From NCBI GenBank assembly GCA_958413095.1, contig CATYUF010000015.1, forward strand, positions 1-32,935: DNA of 32,935 nucleotides. The letters are read 5' to 3'. This DNA comes from an uncultured Clostridium sp. Lineage in GTDB: Bacteria > Bacillota > Clostridia > TANB77 > CAG-508. This document shows, one piece after another, positions 14,614 to 24,098 of this stretch. Made by a program: the position numbers and the translations under genes. The notes under the pieces were generated by a model. The model saw nothing but the letters and a program-made list of their open reading frames with translations, did not search any database and was not told where the DNA came from. How positions within the stretch are numbered: position 1 is the stretch's first letter; each line of letters opens with the position of its first letter.

Positions 14614-16525
14614 AGAAGAACAACAACCAGGTATATTAAGAAAAAAGACTATAAAAGAATTAATTGCTCCATCTGGTATAGATGCTTCAAAAATAGATCA
14701 CTTAGAAATTATTTCTAATGTTACAAGATATGCAAGAAGTTTTTTTATTTCAGCATTACCACGTATGTGTACATTTCCGGATTTGTTTAGAGATTTGTAT
14801 TTTTTTGGAGATGTAAATACTTCAATATATATTACTCCTATAGCTGAAGCCAGATCTCAAAATGAATTAAACAAGGTTATCAATGAATTAGAAACAGAGA
14901 GAATCGTTGCGGCAGATAGTGGAAATATAAACAGAGAGAGCACATTAACACAAAAGAGATTTGAGGCTGAACAATTAAGAGATGAAATATCAGCTGGATT
15001 TAATAAAATGTATGATGCTTCAATAGTTGCTACATTATTTTCTTATAATCTAGAAGATTTAGATAGATTAACAAAATTATTATCAGCAGAAATGTCAAAA
15101 TCATTAGTAGGAATAAAAAGTGCTTGGGCAATTCAGGAAGATGCATTTAAGTCAAATTTACCATTAATGGATGATAAAATCAAGAAAATACATTCTTTTG
15201 ATAGTAGGTCTATGGGAACAGTATTTCCTTTTACTACATCAGAAGTGGGACATCCAACAGGTGTACCATTAGGAGTTAATAAACAAACAGGAACACCAAT
15301 ATTATTTGATAATTTCCATCCATCTTTAACTAATTATAATATGGTTATATTTGCTAAATCAGGAGCGGGAAAATCAGTAACTATGAAGACTTTGATTTCT
15401 AGATCATCAGTGCTAATGGGAATAGAAAGTTTAGCACTTGATGCAGAAGGGGAGTATACAATTGTGGCTGAAAGTTTAGGAGGAATCAATGTTGTATTAA
15501 GTCCAAACTCAAAAACAGTTATAAATCTATTTGATATAGAGCCAGAAAATATAAAGGATGAGATAACAGGTAGAGAAAGAACGGTTTTAAATGTTGAAAA
15601 TAAGGTAGAAGATGTTACACAAGCATTATTAACAATGGCAAGAGGAAGTACAAGAAGTCAAGAAGTAAATGAATTAACAAAGCAAGTAATAGCAGAAGCT
15701 GTAGCAGAAGAATATGCAAGTTTAGGAATTACCAATAATCCTTTAAGTATATATAAATCAGGTGAATCTTTTCAAAAAGGAAATAGATTATATAAAGATA
15801 AAAAAGAAATGCCAACAATAGGAAGCTGGTATAAAAGAATAGAAGAAAAAGCAAAACAAAATAAGAATTCAGATTATCAATATCATTATAGCTATTTATT
15901 AAAAGTTATGAAACAGTACATAAGAGAGTATAATGGACAAATGGCATATTTTGATGGACAATCTACATTTGAGTTATTAGACGGAGCACCATTTATTAAT
16001 TTAGATATTTCACAACTAGAAGAAAGGTTTGCAAGGCCATTGGCTCAACAAATTCTATTATCTTGGATTTGGGAAAAATATGTTAAGAAAAATAGTGAAA
16101 ATAGAGTAAAAGCTAGAAAGAAAAGGGTTTTAGTAGATGAGGCCTGGATGTTGTTACCGTATCCTGAAGCAGTAGACTTTTTAAATACAATGGCAAGACG
16201 TGCAAGAAAAAGAAACGTTTCTTTAGCAATTATTTCTCAAAGATTTCAAGATTTTTATGAAAAACCAGAAGCTCAAGCTGTTTTAACTTCATCAGATACA
16301 AAGTTATTTTTAGCACAAGATAAATCAGAAATTGAGTACTTAAAACAAGTATTTAAGTTAAGCGAAGGAGAAGCGAATTTCTTAATAACTTGTTTAAAGG
16401 GAGAAGGAATTTTAAAAGTAGGAGGAGATACTGCAATATTACAAATTACACCAACAGCTAAAGAATTTGAATTTGTTGAAACTAATTTAAATAAATTGGC
16501 ACAAATGAGGAGAAGGTCAGGATAA
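14558..16525 (+). CDS. virB4: VirB4-family type IV secretion ATPase
   Basis: VirB4 ATPases power pilus assembly and substrate transfer at the inner membrane. The 655-residue protein has an N-terminal region and then the motor domain with Walker A AKSGAGKS at residues 266-273 (Lys 272). Walker B is VLVDEAW (Asp 527, Glu 528), and a downstream IISQRFQDF holds the conserved Gln. The ALDAEGEY segment after the P-loop is typical of VirB4/TraC proteins. ATG 14558 is chosen because AAGGAGG at 14543-14549 precedes it; an in-frame ATG at 14528 lacks a ribosome binding site. It lies inside the end of the preceding gene. VirB4 can be told from the coupling protein VirD4 by this motif set and by the neighbours. 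Confidence 0.93.
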   Translation: MKKSRKKLQEEERKRQLIREEQQPGILRKKTIKELIAPSGIDASKIDHLEIISNVTRYARSFFISALPRMCTFPDLFRDLYFFGDVNTSIYITPIAEARSQNELNKVINELETERIVAADSGNINRESTLTQKRFEAEQLRDEISAGFNKMYDASIVATLFSYNLEDLDRLTKLLSAEMSKSLVGIKSAWAIQEDAFKSNLPLMDDKIKKIHSFDSRSMGTVFPFTTSEVGHPTGVPLGVNKQTGTPILFDNFHPSLTNYNMVIFAKSGAGKSVTMKTLISRSSVLMGIESLALDAEGEYTIVAESLGGINVVLSPNSKTVINLFDIEPENIKDEITGRERTVLNVENKVEDVTQALLTMARGSTRSQEVNELTKQVIAEAVAEEYASLGITNNPLSIYKSGESFQKGNRLYKDKKEMPTIGSWYKRIEEKAKQNKNSDYQYHYSYLLKVMKQYIREYNGQMAYFDGQSTFELLDGAPFINLDISQLEERFARPLAQQILLSWIWEKYVKKNSENRVKARKKRVLVDEAWMLLPYPEAVDFLNTMARRARKRNVSLAIISQRFQDFYEKPEAQAVLTSSDTKLFLAQDKSEIEYLKQVFKLSEGEANFLITCLKGEGILKVGGDTAILQITPTAKEFEFVETNLNKLAQMRRRSG

Positions 16526-16543
16526 GTATTATAGGAGGATGAA

Positions 16544-19265
16544 ATGAAAAATAATACAAAGAAAAATATACTACAAAAGATGATATTTGCTTTATTGCTT
16601 ATTATTTTAGTTTTTAATTTTATATCACCACAAGTTGTATTAGCAGATGATGACTCAGAGGCTGATAATGGTATTTTACGGATCATTATTAAAGGAGATA
16701 ATGCAGTTATTTGCCTCATTAGGTGATGTAATAATGGGAGCTTTAAATAAATTTATGCTGGGGTCTGATGCATTTTTTTCAGCGATGCTGGATCAAGATG
16801 ATGTAAACCTAGAGCCGGATTCGGGGTCATGGCTAGTAAAAGGTATTGATGAAGAGCCTGTTGTTAGACTAGGAGAAAATTATATGGACGAAAAGAGTTT
16901 TCTTACAGATCTTTCCGAATATCAAATACCTAATATGTTATATTCTCCTGAAAATATATTTGCAAATAATATTGCAATGTTAGACATAAATTTTTTATCA
17001 CCTAATACATATATACCAATAATTGAGACATCTGATCAAGAAGACCAAGAACTCGCAGATAAAATGTCACAATCAGCAGCAGGAGGAGATTTGCAAAAAA
17101 CGATAGCTGATTGGTATAAATCATTTAGAAATATCTCAGTAGTTGCTTTATTGTCAATATTGGTATATCTAGGAATTAGAATATTAATTAGTTCAACAGC
17201 AGTCGATAAAGCTAAATATAAAGAATCAATAACGAACTGGTTTGTTGCTCTATGTTTGGTATTTGTTATACATTTTATCATGTCAGGTATATTAATGATT
17301 ACAGAAAATTTTAATGCATTATTTTCTAATAATATAAGTGAAGGAATTTTAGTTGAAGCTACACCAAGTAATGAATCTTCAGCCAATTCAAGTGAAAAGA
17401 TTAGATTTAGAACAAATTTAGTGGGATTATCAAGGTTTAGAGCACAAGCAGATGCTTGGCAAGATGCAACAGCATATACAATTGTTTATTTAGCTTTAGT
17501 AATATATACATGTATATTTACATTTATGTATTTTAAAAGATTTTTATACATGGCTTTTTTTACAATGATAGCTCCATTAGTTGCATTAACATACCCAATA
17601 GACAAAGTAGGAGATGGAAAAGCGCAAGCATTTAATATTTGGTTTAAAGAGTACACCATGAATGCGATTATTCAGCCAGTTCATTTAATATTATATACAG
17701 TATTTGTTTCATCAGCTATTGACTTAGCAACAGATAATCCTATTTATGCACTTGTTGCAATAGCGTTTTTAATCCCAGCAGAGAAATTCATAAAGAAGAT
17801 GTTCGGATTAGATAGAGCTGAAAGTACAGGAGGATTTGGTTCTTTTGCAGGAGGAGCATTAGCAATGAAAGGATTACAATCTATAGCTAACTTTAGAGGA
17901 AAGAAATCAGGAAAAACTTCATTAGAAAATGGAAACGAAAATACTGAAAAAGATAGAAAAATTAGATTTAATAAAACAAATTCTTCAGCTGGAAATTTGA
18001 ATGAATTTAATCAAAGAAGAAATATTCCACTAAGAGACAATAATCCTCAAAGAGAAAGTGAAGAAAGAACAAGAAGATTAGATAGTGGAAGTCTTCAAAA
18101 TGAAGAAGGAGAAAGAGCACTTGATAGCGTTAATGCTGAAGAAACTGAAAGAACAAGAATGTTAGATAATAGTAATGCTCTGTATGAAGATACCTCAGAA
18201 AGCCAAAGAGTGTTAAACGATACAAGAAGTGAATGGGAAAGTATTGCTAATGATGATGGGACATCTGATTTATATAGAGAAGAAACAGAAAATCAAATAA
18301 ATATGCTAGATGGAGAACTAGTAGGAAGAGAAAGACCATCAAATGAAACTGATTTAGGACAATCTCAAATACAAAATACTCATCAACCAGAAAGTAAAAG
18401 GGATAGAAGATTGAAAATAGCAGGAGCTGTAGGTAAAGTTACTGGTTCAAATGCATGGAGAGCAGCAAAATTTGCAGGAAGAACATTAGCAAGAACAACA
18501 GGAGCAGTAGGAGGGGCTGCAGTAGGATTAGCAGCAGGTTTAACAACAGGAGATATGTCAAAAGCACTTTCATTTGCAGCAACAGGAGCAGTAGCTGGAA
18601 ATACAATAGGTAAAAATGTAACTGATGTTCCAGAAAGAATATATTCAGGAGCTAAAAACATAGCAAATAATGCTAGAAGTAGCATAGGCTCTGATATGGA
18701 TAAGATAAATGTAGCAAGATATGGATATGCTGAAGCAAAACAAAGAAGAGATGAAAAACAAAATGCTAGAAGTTTGAAACAAATGTACAAAGATAAAGGA
18801 GAAATAGCAAAGGCAAGGGACTTAGCTGGTAAATTGAAAGGATTTACAGGAGATGAAAAAGAGATAATAAGAGCAAAATCTGATTATTACAAAGCTGGTA
18901 TAACAGATGACAAACTAATAGAGGATGCAATTAAAGCATCATATAAAGAAAGTGGGTCTTTATCAGGACAAACTCACAAAGAGTATGTAAGTATGGCAGC
19001 AATGATAAATAAAGGTGGACTTACAGGAAAAGATATTAGAGACGAAGATAGTATGAAGTACTTGGAAGAAAGAGTACAAGAAAATGTTGTAGATGAAAAT
19101 GTGCAAAAAGAAGTTATGATAAAAATGTCAGATTTATTAGGGGAAAGAGACATATATGAAAGACGTTCAAGAGAAGGTAGAACTCAAATAAGGGTTCCTA
19201 TTGAATCACAAAGAATCATAGAAAATGGAAGAGCAAATAATCCTAGAAGTCACAGAGAAAATTAA
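16544..19265 (+). CDS. VirB6/TrbL-like polytopic channel protein, with an apparent +1 frameshift near the start
   Basis: VirB6/TrbL proteins form part of the inner-membrane channel. ATG 16544, with AGGAGG at 16532-16537, begins a signal peptide (to about VVLA) and reads to DNGIL. The frame one base on then reads GSLLKEIMQLFASLGDVIMG and is open to 19265. Dropping C16679 joins both into 906 residues. As written, the downstream frame has only ATG 16647, with no ribosome binding site. There are about six membrane spans (nucleotides 17130-17800), then a cytoplasmic tail of nearly 500 residues rich in Arg/Glu/Ser, containing a Gly/Ala-rich hydrophobic stretch (about 18480-18620). A pilin-like segment, TAVDKAKYKESITNWFVALC, precedes the second span. 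It is fourth in the operon, after virB4. Confidence 0.85.
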
Positions 19266-19288
19266 TAATCCATAATGGAGGAAATAAA

Positions 19289-20239
19289 ATGCATAAATTA
19301 ATAAGGTTTTATTATCAAAATAGATTAAAAGTATGGGCAGTGATTTTAGCAATTATATTTGTAATTTCAATGATACAAATTATGAATAATTTGGCTTCAA
19401 AAAGATTAAAAGAAAGAAATGAAAAAATTAATGAAGAAACAACATCCAAAAATGTTGTTTCTTATGATAAGGAAAGCGAATCGATTATATCTGATAAAAA
19501 AGTGCCAGAAGAATATAAAAAGGATTTTGGGGATTTAATAAATCAATTTTTTACATATTGCATAGAACATCAGCCTAAATTGGCATATAATTTACTTTCT
19601 AAGGAAACAAAGGAAGTTTGGTATCCGACGGAACAACTGTTTGAAGATTTATACTATTCAGAAAAATTTGAAGGAAATAAACAATTTTCATTTAATTCAT
19701 GGTTAATTAGAGGAAAAAAATATATATACCAAGTTAAAATATTTGACAACATGTTAGCAACAGGAAAAACAGATGATACTTATTACCAAGATTTTGTAAC
19801 AATTTGTCCAGAAGAAGGAGAGTATAAGTTAAACATAAATAATTTAATAGATGTGAAAAATATAAATCAAAGATATAACGATCAGATTCTGGATGTAAAA
19901 GTTATAAAGTCAAATATATTTATGGATTATGAAATATATACATTTGATATAAAAAATAAATCAGAAAATACTATAATATTGGATTCAGGACAAGAAACAG
20001 ATAATATATATTTGGTGGATACAGAAAAGACAAAATATAGTGCCCTATTATATGAAAATTCAGAAGAAGATTTAATAATTAAACCTAATGAAACTAAAAG
20101 AGTAAGTATAAAATTTAGTAAAGGTTTTCAAGAAAAAATTGTAATAAATAAGATTGTGTTTAGAGATATTGTATTAAATTATGAACAATATAAAAAGGGA
20201 GAACAAGCTAAGATAGAAAAATTTGATATAGAATTATAA
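19289..20239 (+). CDS. Membrane-anchored VirB8-like/NTF2-like candidate
   Basis: This 316-residue protein has a short cytoplasmic start, one span (about residues 15-33, VWAVILAIIFVISMIQIMNN) and an extracellular domain. The segment KDFGDLINQFFTYCIEHQPK followed by LAYNLLSKETKEVWYPTEQL looks like the helix-rich start of an NTF2-like fold as in VirB8/TcpC. The C-terminal half is strand-rich, with ENTIILDSGQETDNIYLVDT resembling a DUF4352-like beta domain. VirB8 proteins bridge the channel across the membrane. The assignment rests on topology and position (20 bases before the hydrolase gene). TGGAGG precedes ATG 19289. It could be a different accessory surface protein. Confidence 0.5.
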   Translation: MHKLIRFYYQNRLKVWAVILAIIFVISMIQIMNNLASKRLKERNEKINEETTSKNVVSYDKESESIISDKKVPEEYKKDFGDLINQFFTYCIEHQPKLAYNLLSKETKEVWYPTEQLFEDLYYSEKFEGNKQFSFNSWLIRGKKYIYQVKIFDNMLATGKTDDTYYQDFVTICPEEGEYKLNINNLIDVKNINQRYNDQILDVKVIKSNIFMDYEIYTFDIKNKSENTIILDSGQETDNIYLVDTEKTKYSALLYENSEEDLIIKPNETKRVSIKFSKGFQEKIVINKIVFRDIVLNYEQYKKGEQAKIEKFDIEL

Positions 20240-20258
20240 AAAGAAAAGAGGTGAGAAG

Positions 20259-23200
20259 ATGGGAGAAATTACAAAAAAAGTAAAAAATGAAGCAAAGAAA
20301 AAGGTAAAAAATGTAATAAAAGTGAAGTTGGCAGCAATTGGAGTGGCTTTATCAACCAAAATAATACCAATATTATTGGCAGTTGTTACAATTTCAGCTT
20401 TATTTGATTTCGTGACAGAACTATTTAGAGCAGAGAATATTCCAGAAGAAATATATAATCAATTGGGTATAGAAAATGTGTCAGAGTTGATCCAAATAAA
20501 AGGAAATAAACAAGATGGATATTATTTGGACTTTATTGATGGTATTGATGATAAATTAGGTAATGTAATACAAACAATAAATAATAGCGGAGAATTTCAG
20601 AATGTTACAGCAGATAAAAAATTCTTGAAAAAGTTGCTTAAAGCAGAAGCAGTTACGAAATATCCGAATTTAGGAGGAAAAATTCCAGAAGGCTCAGATG
20701 GCTTTCAAGGAGCTATAGATATAAAAAGAGCTACGCCGAATAAAGGCATTGGAGAGATGGTTAATACTGGTAAAGATAATACAAATATGTTAGAACCAGA
20801 GACTTCTTATAATGATTCTCAAATAACTCCAAAAGAAGAACAAATAAAAAAATGGGAAGAAGGAAAAGAACTTATATTATATAATGATTCAGTAATATAT
20901 GAAAAAGTTAAGGGTAAATGGATAGAAAAGAAATATGAAGATTCAGATAAGGTTGTTAAAATTAAGAAATCAAGTAAGACAAAATATACAGGAAAATATG
21001 AAGTTAGTGAAGATAAGTTAAATAATTCTACAATTATTTATGTTGAAGTAACAGGAAAAAATACTAAAAAGGAAGATGTAAAAGGCTATATTAGGTCTTC
21101 TCAGATAAATCTTAGATCAACTGATGAAGAAATAGAGGATATTAAGGAAGTTTTAGAATGGGACACGGGAAAAGAGCTGTTTTTAAATAAAGATGAAGTA
21201 GATGCTTATACCAAAGCTGCAGGAGTGTGGACCACAAAAATTAAAGAAGGAACATTAAGTCAACTTAAAATAAAGAAGAGTGATAAAATAACATATGCTG
21301 GTAAATACGAGAAATATGAAAATGATGTATTATCTATTCCTATTATATATGTATATGTAAATATAGGTGAAGCTGAAAATAAAACCAGTGAATATATTAA
21401 ATTTTCTGATATAGATATAGGTAAAAGTAAAGAAAATAAAAAAGAAACAACATCTAGAGCTAGAGAAAATAATGCTAGACAATCTGAAAAGATTACTGTA
21501 GGTGGAGAAAAAGAAGAATATGTAGTGGCGATAGCAGCAGGACATAATAATACAGACGATAAAGGAGCAATCTCAGGAGATTTAAAAGAAGAAGAACTTT
21601 CAATAAAAGTTGCAGAAAAAGTAGAACAACTAGTAGAAGAAAGATATAAAAATGTAGAAGTAGTCCAAACAGGAAGTACATCTAGTAACCCAGGAGGAAT
21701 AAAAGTAGAAGAAAGGACAACTCTAGCAAGAAATGCAAATCCAGACTTATGTATTCAAATTCACTTTAATGCAGCAGGGAGTCCAGATGCTAACGGAGTA
21801 GAAGTTATTTATAAAGATCAAGATGGAATTTCTCAACAATTAGCAGAAATCTTATCAAGAACAATATCTCAAGAAATGGGATTAACTGATAGAAATGCAG
21901 GGACAGACCTAGAAAAATGTGCTGTAGGGAGTTTAGGAATAATTGAGAATGCAGCAGATACTCATTTCCCATCTGTTGTCACAGAAGGAGGTTTCTTAAC
22001 AGGATATATAGATTCAGAAGTTATAAGAAATGGTGGGACTGATAAGTATGCAGAAGGAATTACAAAAGGAATTAAGGAATATTTAGAAGCTGACCATACA
22101 GGATATACTTCACATTCAACTGGAGAGATGACAGAAACTGCGAGTGTACAATCTAAAGTATTAAAACTTAAATATTTACAACCAGGAGAATTTGAAGAAT
22201 TGAAAACTTCTAATGTTGAAGAAGCGAAAAAATATTTTACTTTGAATGCAGAAAATAAATTAGTAACTTTGTCTTGGAAAAAGAATGAGGATGAATCTAT
22301 TGAGATAAAGGAAAATGCAGCAGTAGATTTTAGAACTTCATTACAAAAATACCATATGCCATATGAATATTTATTGCATTATTATATAGATACTGATTAT
22401 AAGGCATTTTCAGAAAAATTAGCAGATATTGTATTAGAGAGTGAGATAGTAATTACATTACAAGATAATGTAACAACAACACATACTGTAATTCAAAAAG
22501 AAAAATTAATAGATACAGAAGGTGAAGCACCAGTAGATGTAGCAACAAATGGTTGGCAAGATGCTGGAACTGAAAAAGATAGTACAACTGAAATTGTTAG
22601 AACAACAGCAGATATTACATATATTGAAACTTGGTGTGTCAAGGTATATCAGGATAATAGTTTTAGTAAAAAAGTTTTGAATATGGGAAATCAAGAAGAA
22701 ATAATAGCAAATGCACCTGGGACAGTAAACGAAAATAAGGGAGATAAAACATATGGGAATACTGTTCAAACTGTAAATGAGCGAAGACATAGTGGTAATT
22801 ACACTGAGGAAGGAAATGCTATTTATTATACACACATAGAATATGAAAGAACTGCCACAACAGTTGATACAATTAGTAATTCATATGATACTGGCGGAGA
22901 TATGAAAGTAGAAGGAACTGAAAATAAATATGTGGATTTATATGTAAAAGAAAAAATGAATAAAAAGATAAAAGAAGATTGGTTATTTTTGATATTAGAA
23001 AAAAATGAAAGAATTAAGCAAGCTAATTTAGTTGATTTAACAAAATATCTAATGTTTTTGGCATCAAGAACGGATTATGGTGTTACGGAATTTGATTTTG
23101 AAGATGAATTTTCTTTAAAAAAATTCTCACAAGCAGGAGGAATTTATGGTAATTCTCCTCAAGAAAAAGTTTGGTTTGCCGTTCTAGGAGCGGGGTATAG

Positions 23201-24080
23201 TAAAGAAGCGGCAGCAGGAGTTTTAGGAAATATTGAAGCAGAATCAGGGTTTGATCCTAATATAATAGAAGGTGGAACTGGAATTGGATTTGGACTATGT
23301 CAATGGTCATACGGAAGAAGAACGCAAATAGAACAATATGCAGCATCTAAAGGAAAGGAACCAGGAGATCTTAATACACAAATAGAATTTTTAATAGCAG
23401 AAATTACTCCTGGCGGAGGAGCTGATGGTTTTGCAAATTATCAATTAGTGGAGTATAATGGTTATTCACCATCAGATTGGGAAAATGCATCTACTCCAGA
23501 AGATGCCGCAATAGCTTTTTGTTGGTCATTTGAAAGACCAGGAATACCTAGAATGGAAATTAGAACAGAGGCAGCTAGAAGATATTATGAAGAATTTAAA
23601 GATAAAGAAAAGCCAACGGGAGGAGGAAATGTATTAGAAACATGTGTGCAAGTAATGAATGATATGATTAATAGAAATGTACATTATTCTACATCAAATT
23701 TAACTTGGGGAGATATAGAAGCAGCATCTACACATCCTTATGCATGTTGTGCTACATATGTATCCGTTGTTTTATATAAATCAGGAATTTTAACAGCTGA
23801 CCAAATGAATGCTTACAATTATAATTATACAGGTTCAGGCGGACTTCCTGATATGTTGTCTGCTGCAGGCTGGACAGAGGTAAGTCATAGTGAAATACAA
23901 CCAGGAGATGTAATAAATGAAGTAGGAGTACATGCTCTAATTTATGCAGGAGGAAATATGGTTTATGATCAAAACTGTGGAGTTGTCTCATCATATGGGG
24001 ATTCACCAATAGGAGGACCATATGATGGATGGAGTTATTATAACGGAAAAGCAAATGTTCAGGTATGGAGAGCTCCATAA
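20259..24080 (+). CDS. VirB1-like multidomain peptidoglycan hydrolase: amidase, lysozyme-type and NlpC/CHAP-type domains
   Basis: This 1273-residue protein would cut the cell wall to let the secretion channel through. It has an N-terminal span (about residues 28-48), and two similar beta-rich repeats (about 197-285 and 300-385) that may be wall-binding. An Amidase_3 domain (about 421-608) shows the zinc ligands in AGH (His 429), a Glu in KEEELS (444-446), IQIHFNA (His 502), and the catalytic Glu in TEGGF (Glu 576). A linker with no clear homology follows. A phage-tail-lysozyme-like domain (about 968-1107) carries GNIEAESGFDPN (Glu 993 or 995). The C-terminal cysteine peptidase-like domain (about 1123-1273) has YACCATYVS (Cys 1163/1164) and GVHALIYAG (His 1225). 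Gram-positive conjugation hydrolases usually carry two catalytic domains; three is unusual. AGAGGTGAG precedes ATG 20259. Confidence 0.9.
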   Translation: MGEITKKVKNEAKKKVKNVIKVKLAAIGVALSTKIIPILLAVVTISALFDFVTELFRAENIPEEIYNQLGIENVSELIQIKGNKQDGYYLDFIDGIDDKLGNVIQTINNSGEFQNVTADKKFLKKLLKAEAVTKYPNLGGKIPEGSDGFQGAIDIKRATPNKGIGEMVNTGKDNTNMLEPETSYNDSQITPKEEQIKKWEEGKELILYNDSVIYEKVKGKWIEKKYEDSDKVVKIKKSSKTKYTGKYEVSEDKLNNSTIIYVEVTGKNTKKEDVKGYIRSSQINLRSTDEEIEDIKEVLEWDTGKELFLNKDEVDAYTKAAGVWTTKIKEGTLSQLKIKKSDKITYAGKYEKYENDVLSIPIIYVYVNIGEAENKTSEYIKFSDIDIGKSKENKKETTSRARENNARQSEKITVGGEKEEYVVAIAAGHNNTDDKGAISGDLKEEELSIKVAEKVEQLVEERYKNVEVVQTGSTSSNPGGIKVEERTTLARNANPDLCIQIHFNAAGSPDANGVEVIYKDQDGISQQLAEILSRTISQEMGLTDRNAGTDLEKCAVGSLGIIENAADTHFPSVVTEGGFLTGYIDSEVIRNGGTDKYAEGITKGIKEYLEADHTGYTSHSTGEMTETASVQSKVLKLKYLQPGEFEELKTSNVEEAKKYFTLNAENKLVTLSWKKNEDESIEIKENAAVDFRTSLQKYHMPYEYLLHYYIDTDYKAFSEKLADIVLESEIVITLQDNVTTTHTVIQKEKLIDTEGEAPVDVATNGWQDAGTEKDSTTEIVRTTADITYIETWCVKVYQDNSFSKKVLNMGNQEEIIANAPGTVNENKGDKTYGNTVQTVNERRHSGNYTEEGNAIYYTHIEYERTATTVDTISNSYDTGGDMKVEGTENKYVDLYVKEKMNKKIKEDWLFLILEKNERIKQANLVDLTKYLMFLASRTDYGVTEFDFEDEFSLKKFSQAGGIYGNSPQEKVWFAVLGAGYSKEAAAGVLGNIEAESGFDPNIIEGGTGIGFGLCQWSYGRRTQIEQYAASKGKEPGDLNTQIEFLIAEITPGGGADGFANYQLVEYNGYSPSDWENASTPEDAAIAFCWSFERPGIPRMEIRTEAARRYYEEFKDKEKPTGGGNVLETCVQVMNDMINRNVHYSTSNLTWGDIEAASTHPYACCATYVSVVLYKSGILTADQMNAYNYNYTGSGGLPDMLSAAGWTEVSHSEIQPGDVINEVGVHALIYAGGNMVYDQNCGVVSSYGDSPIGGPYDGWSYYNGKANVQVWRAP

Positions 24081-24098
24081 ATAGAAAGAGAGGATTAT

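Noticed and set aside
16647..16730. ATG 16647 as the start of the VirB6-like protein
   Set aside because: It lacks a ribosome binding site and the signal peptide. ATG 16544 has AGGAGG and a signal peptide, so a frameshift is the better explanation.
18383..18790. Minus-strand ORF of 135 codons inside the virB6-like gene
   Set aside because: It arises from the Ala/Gly-rich region of the real gene read backward and has no promoter or ribosome binding site.
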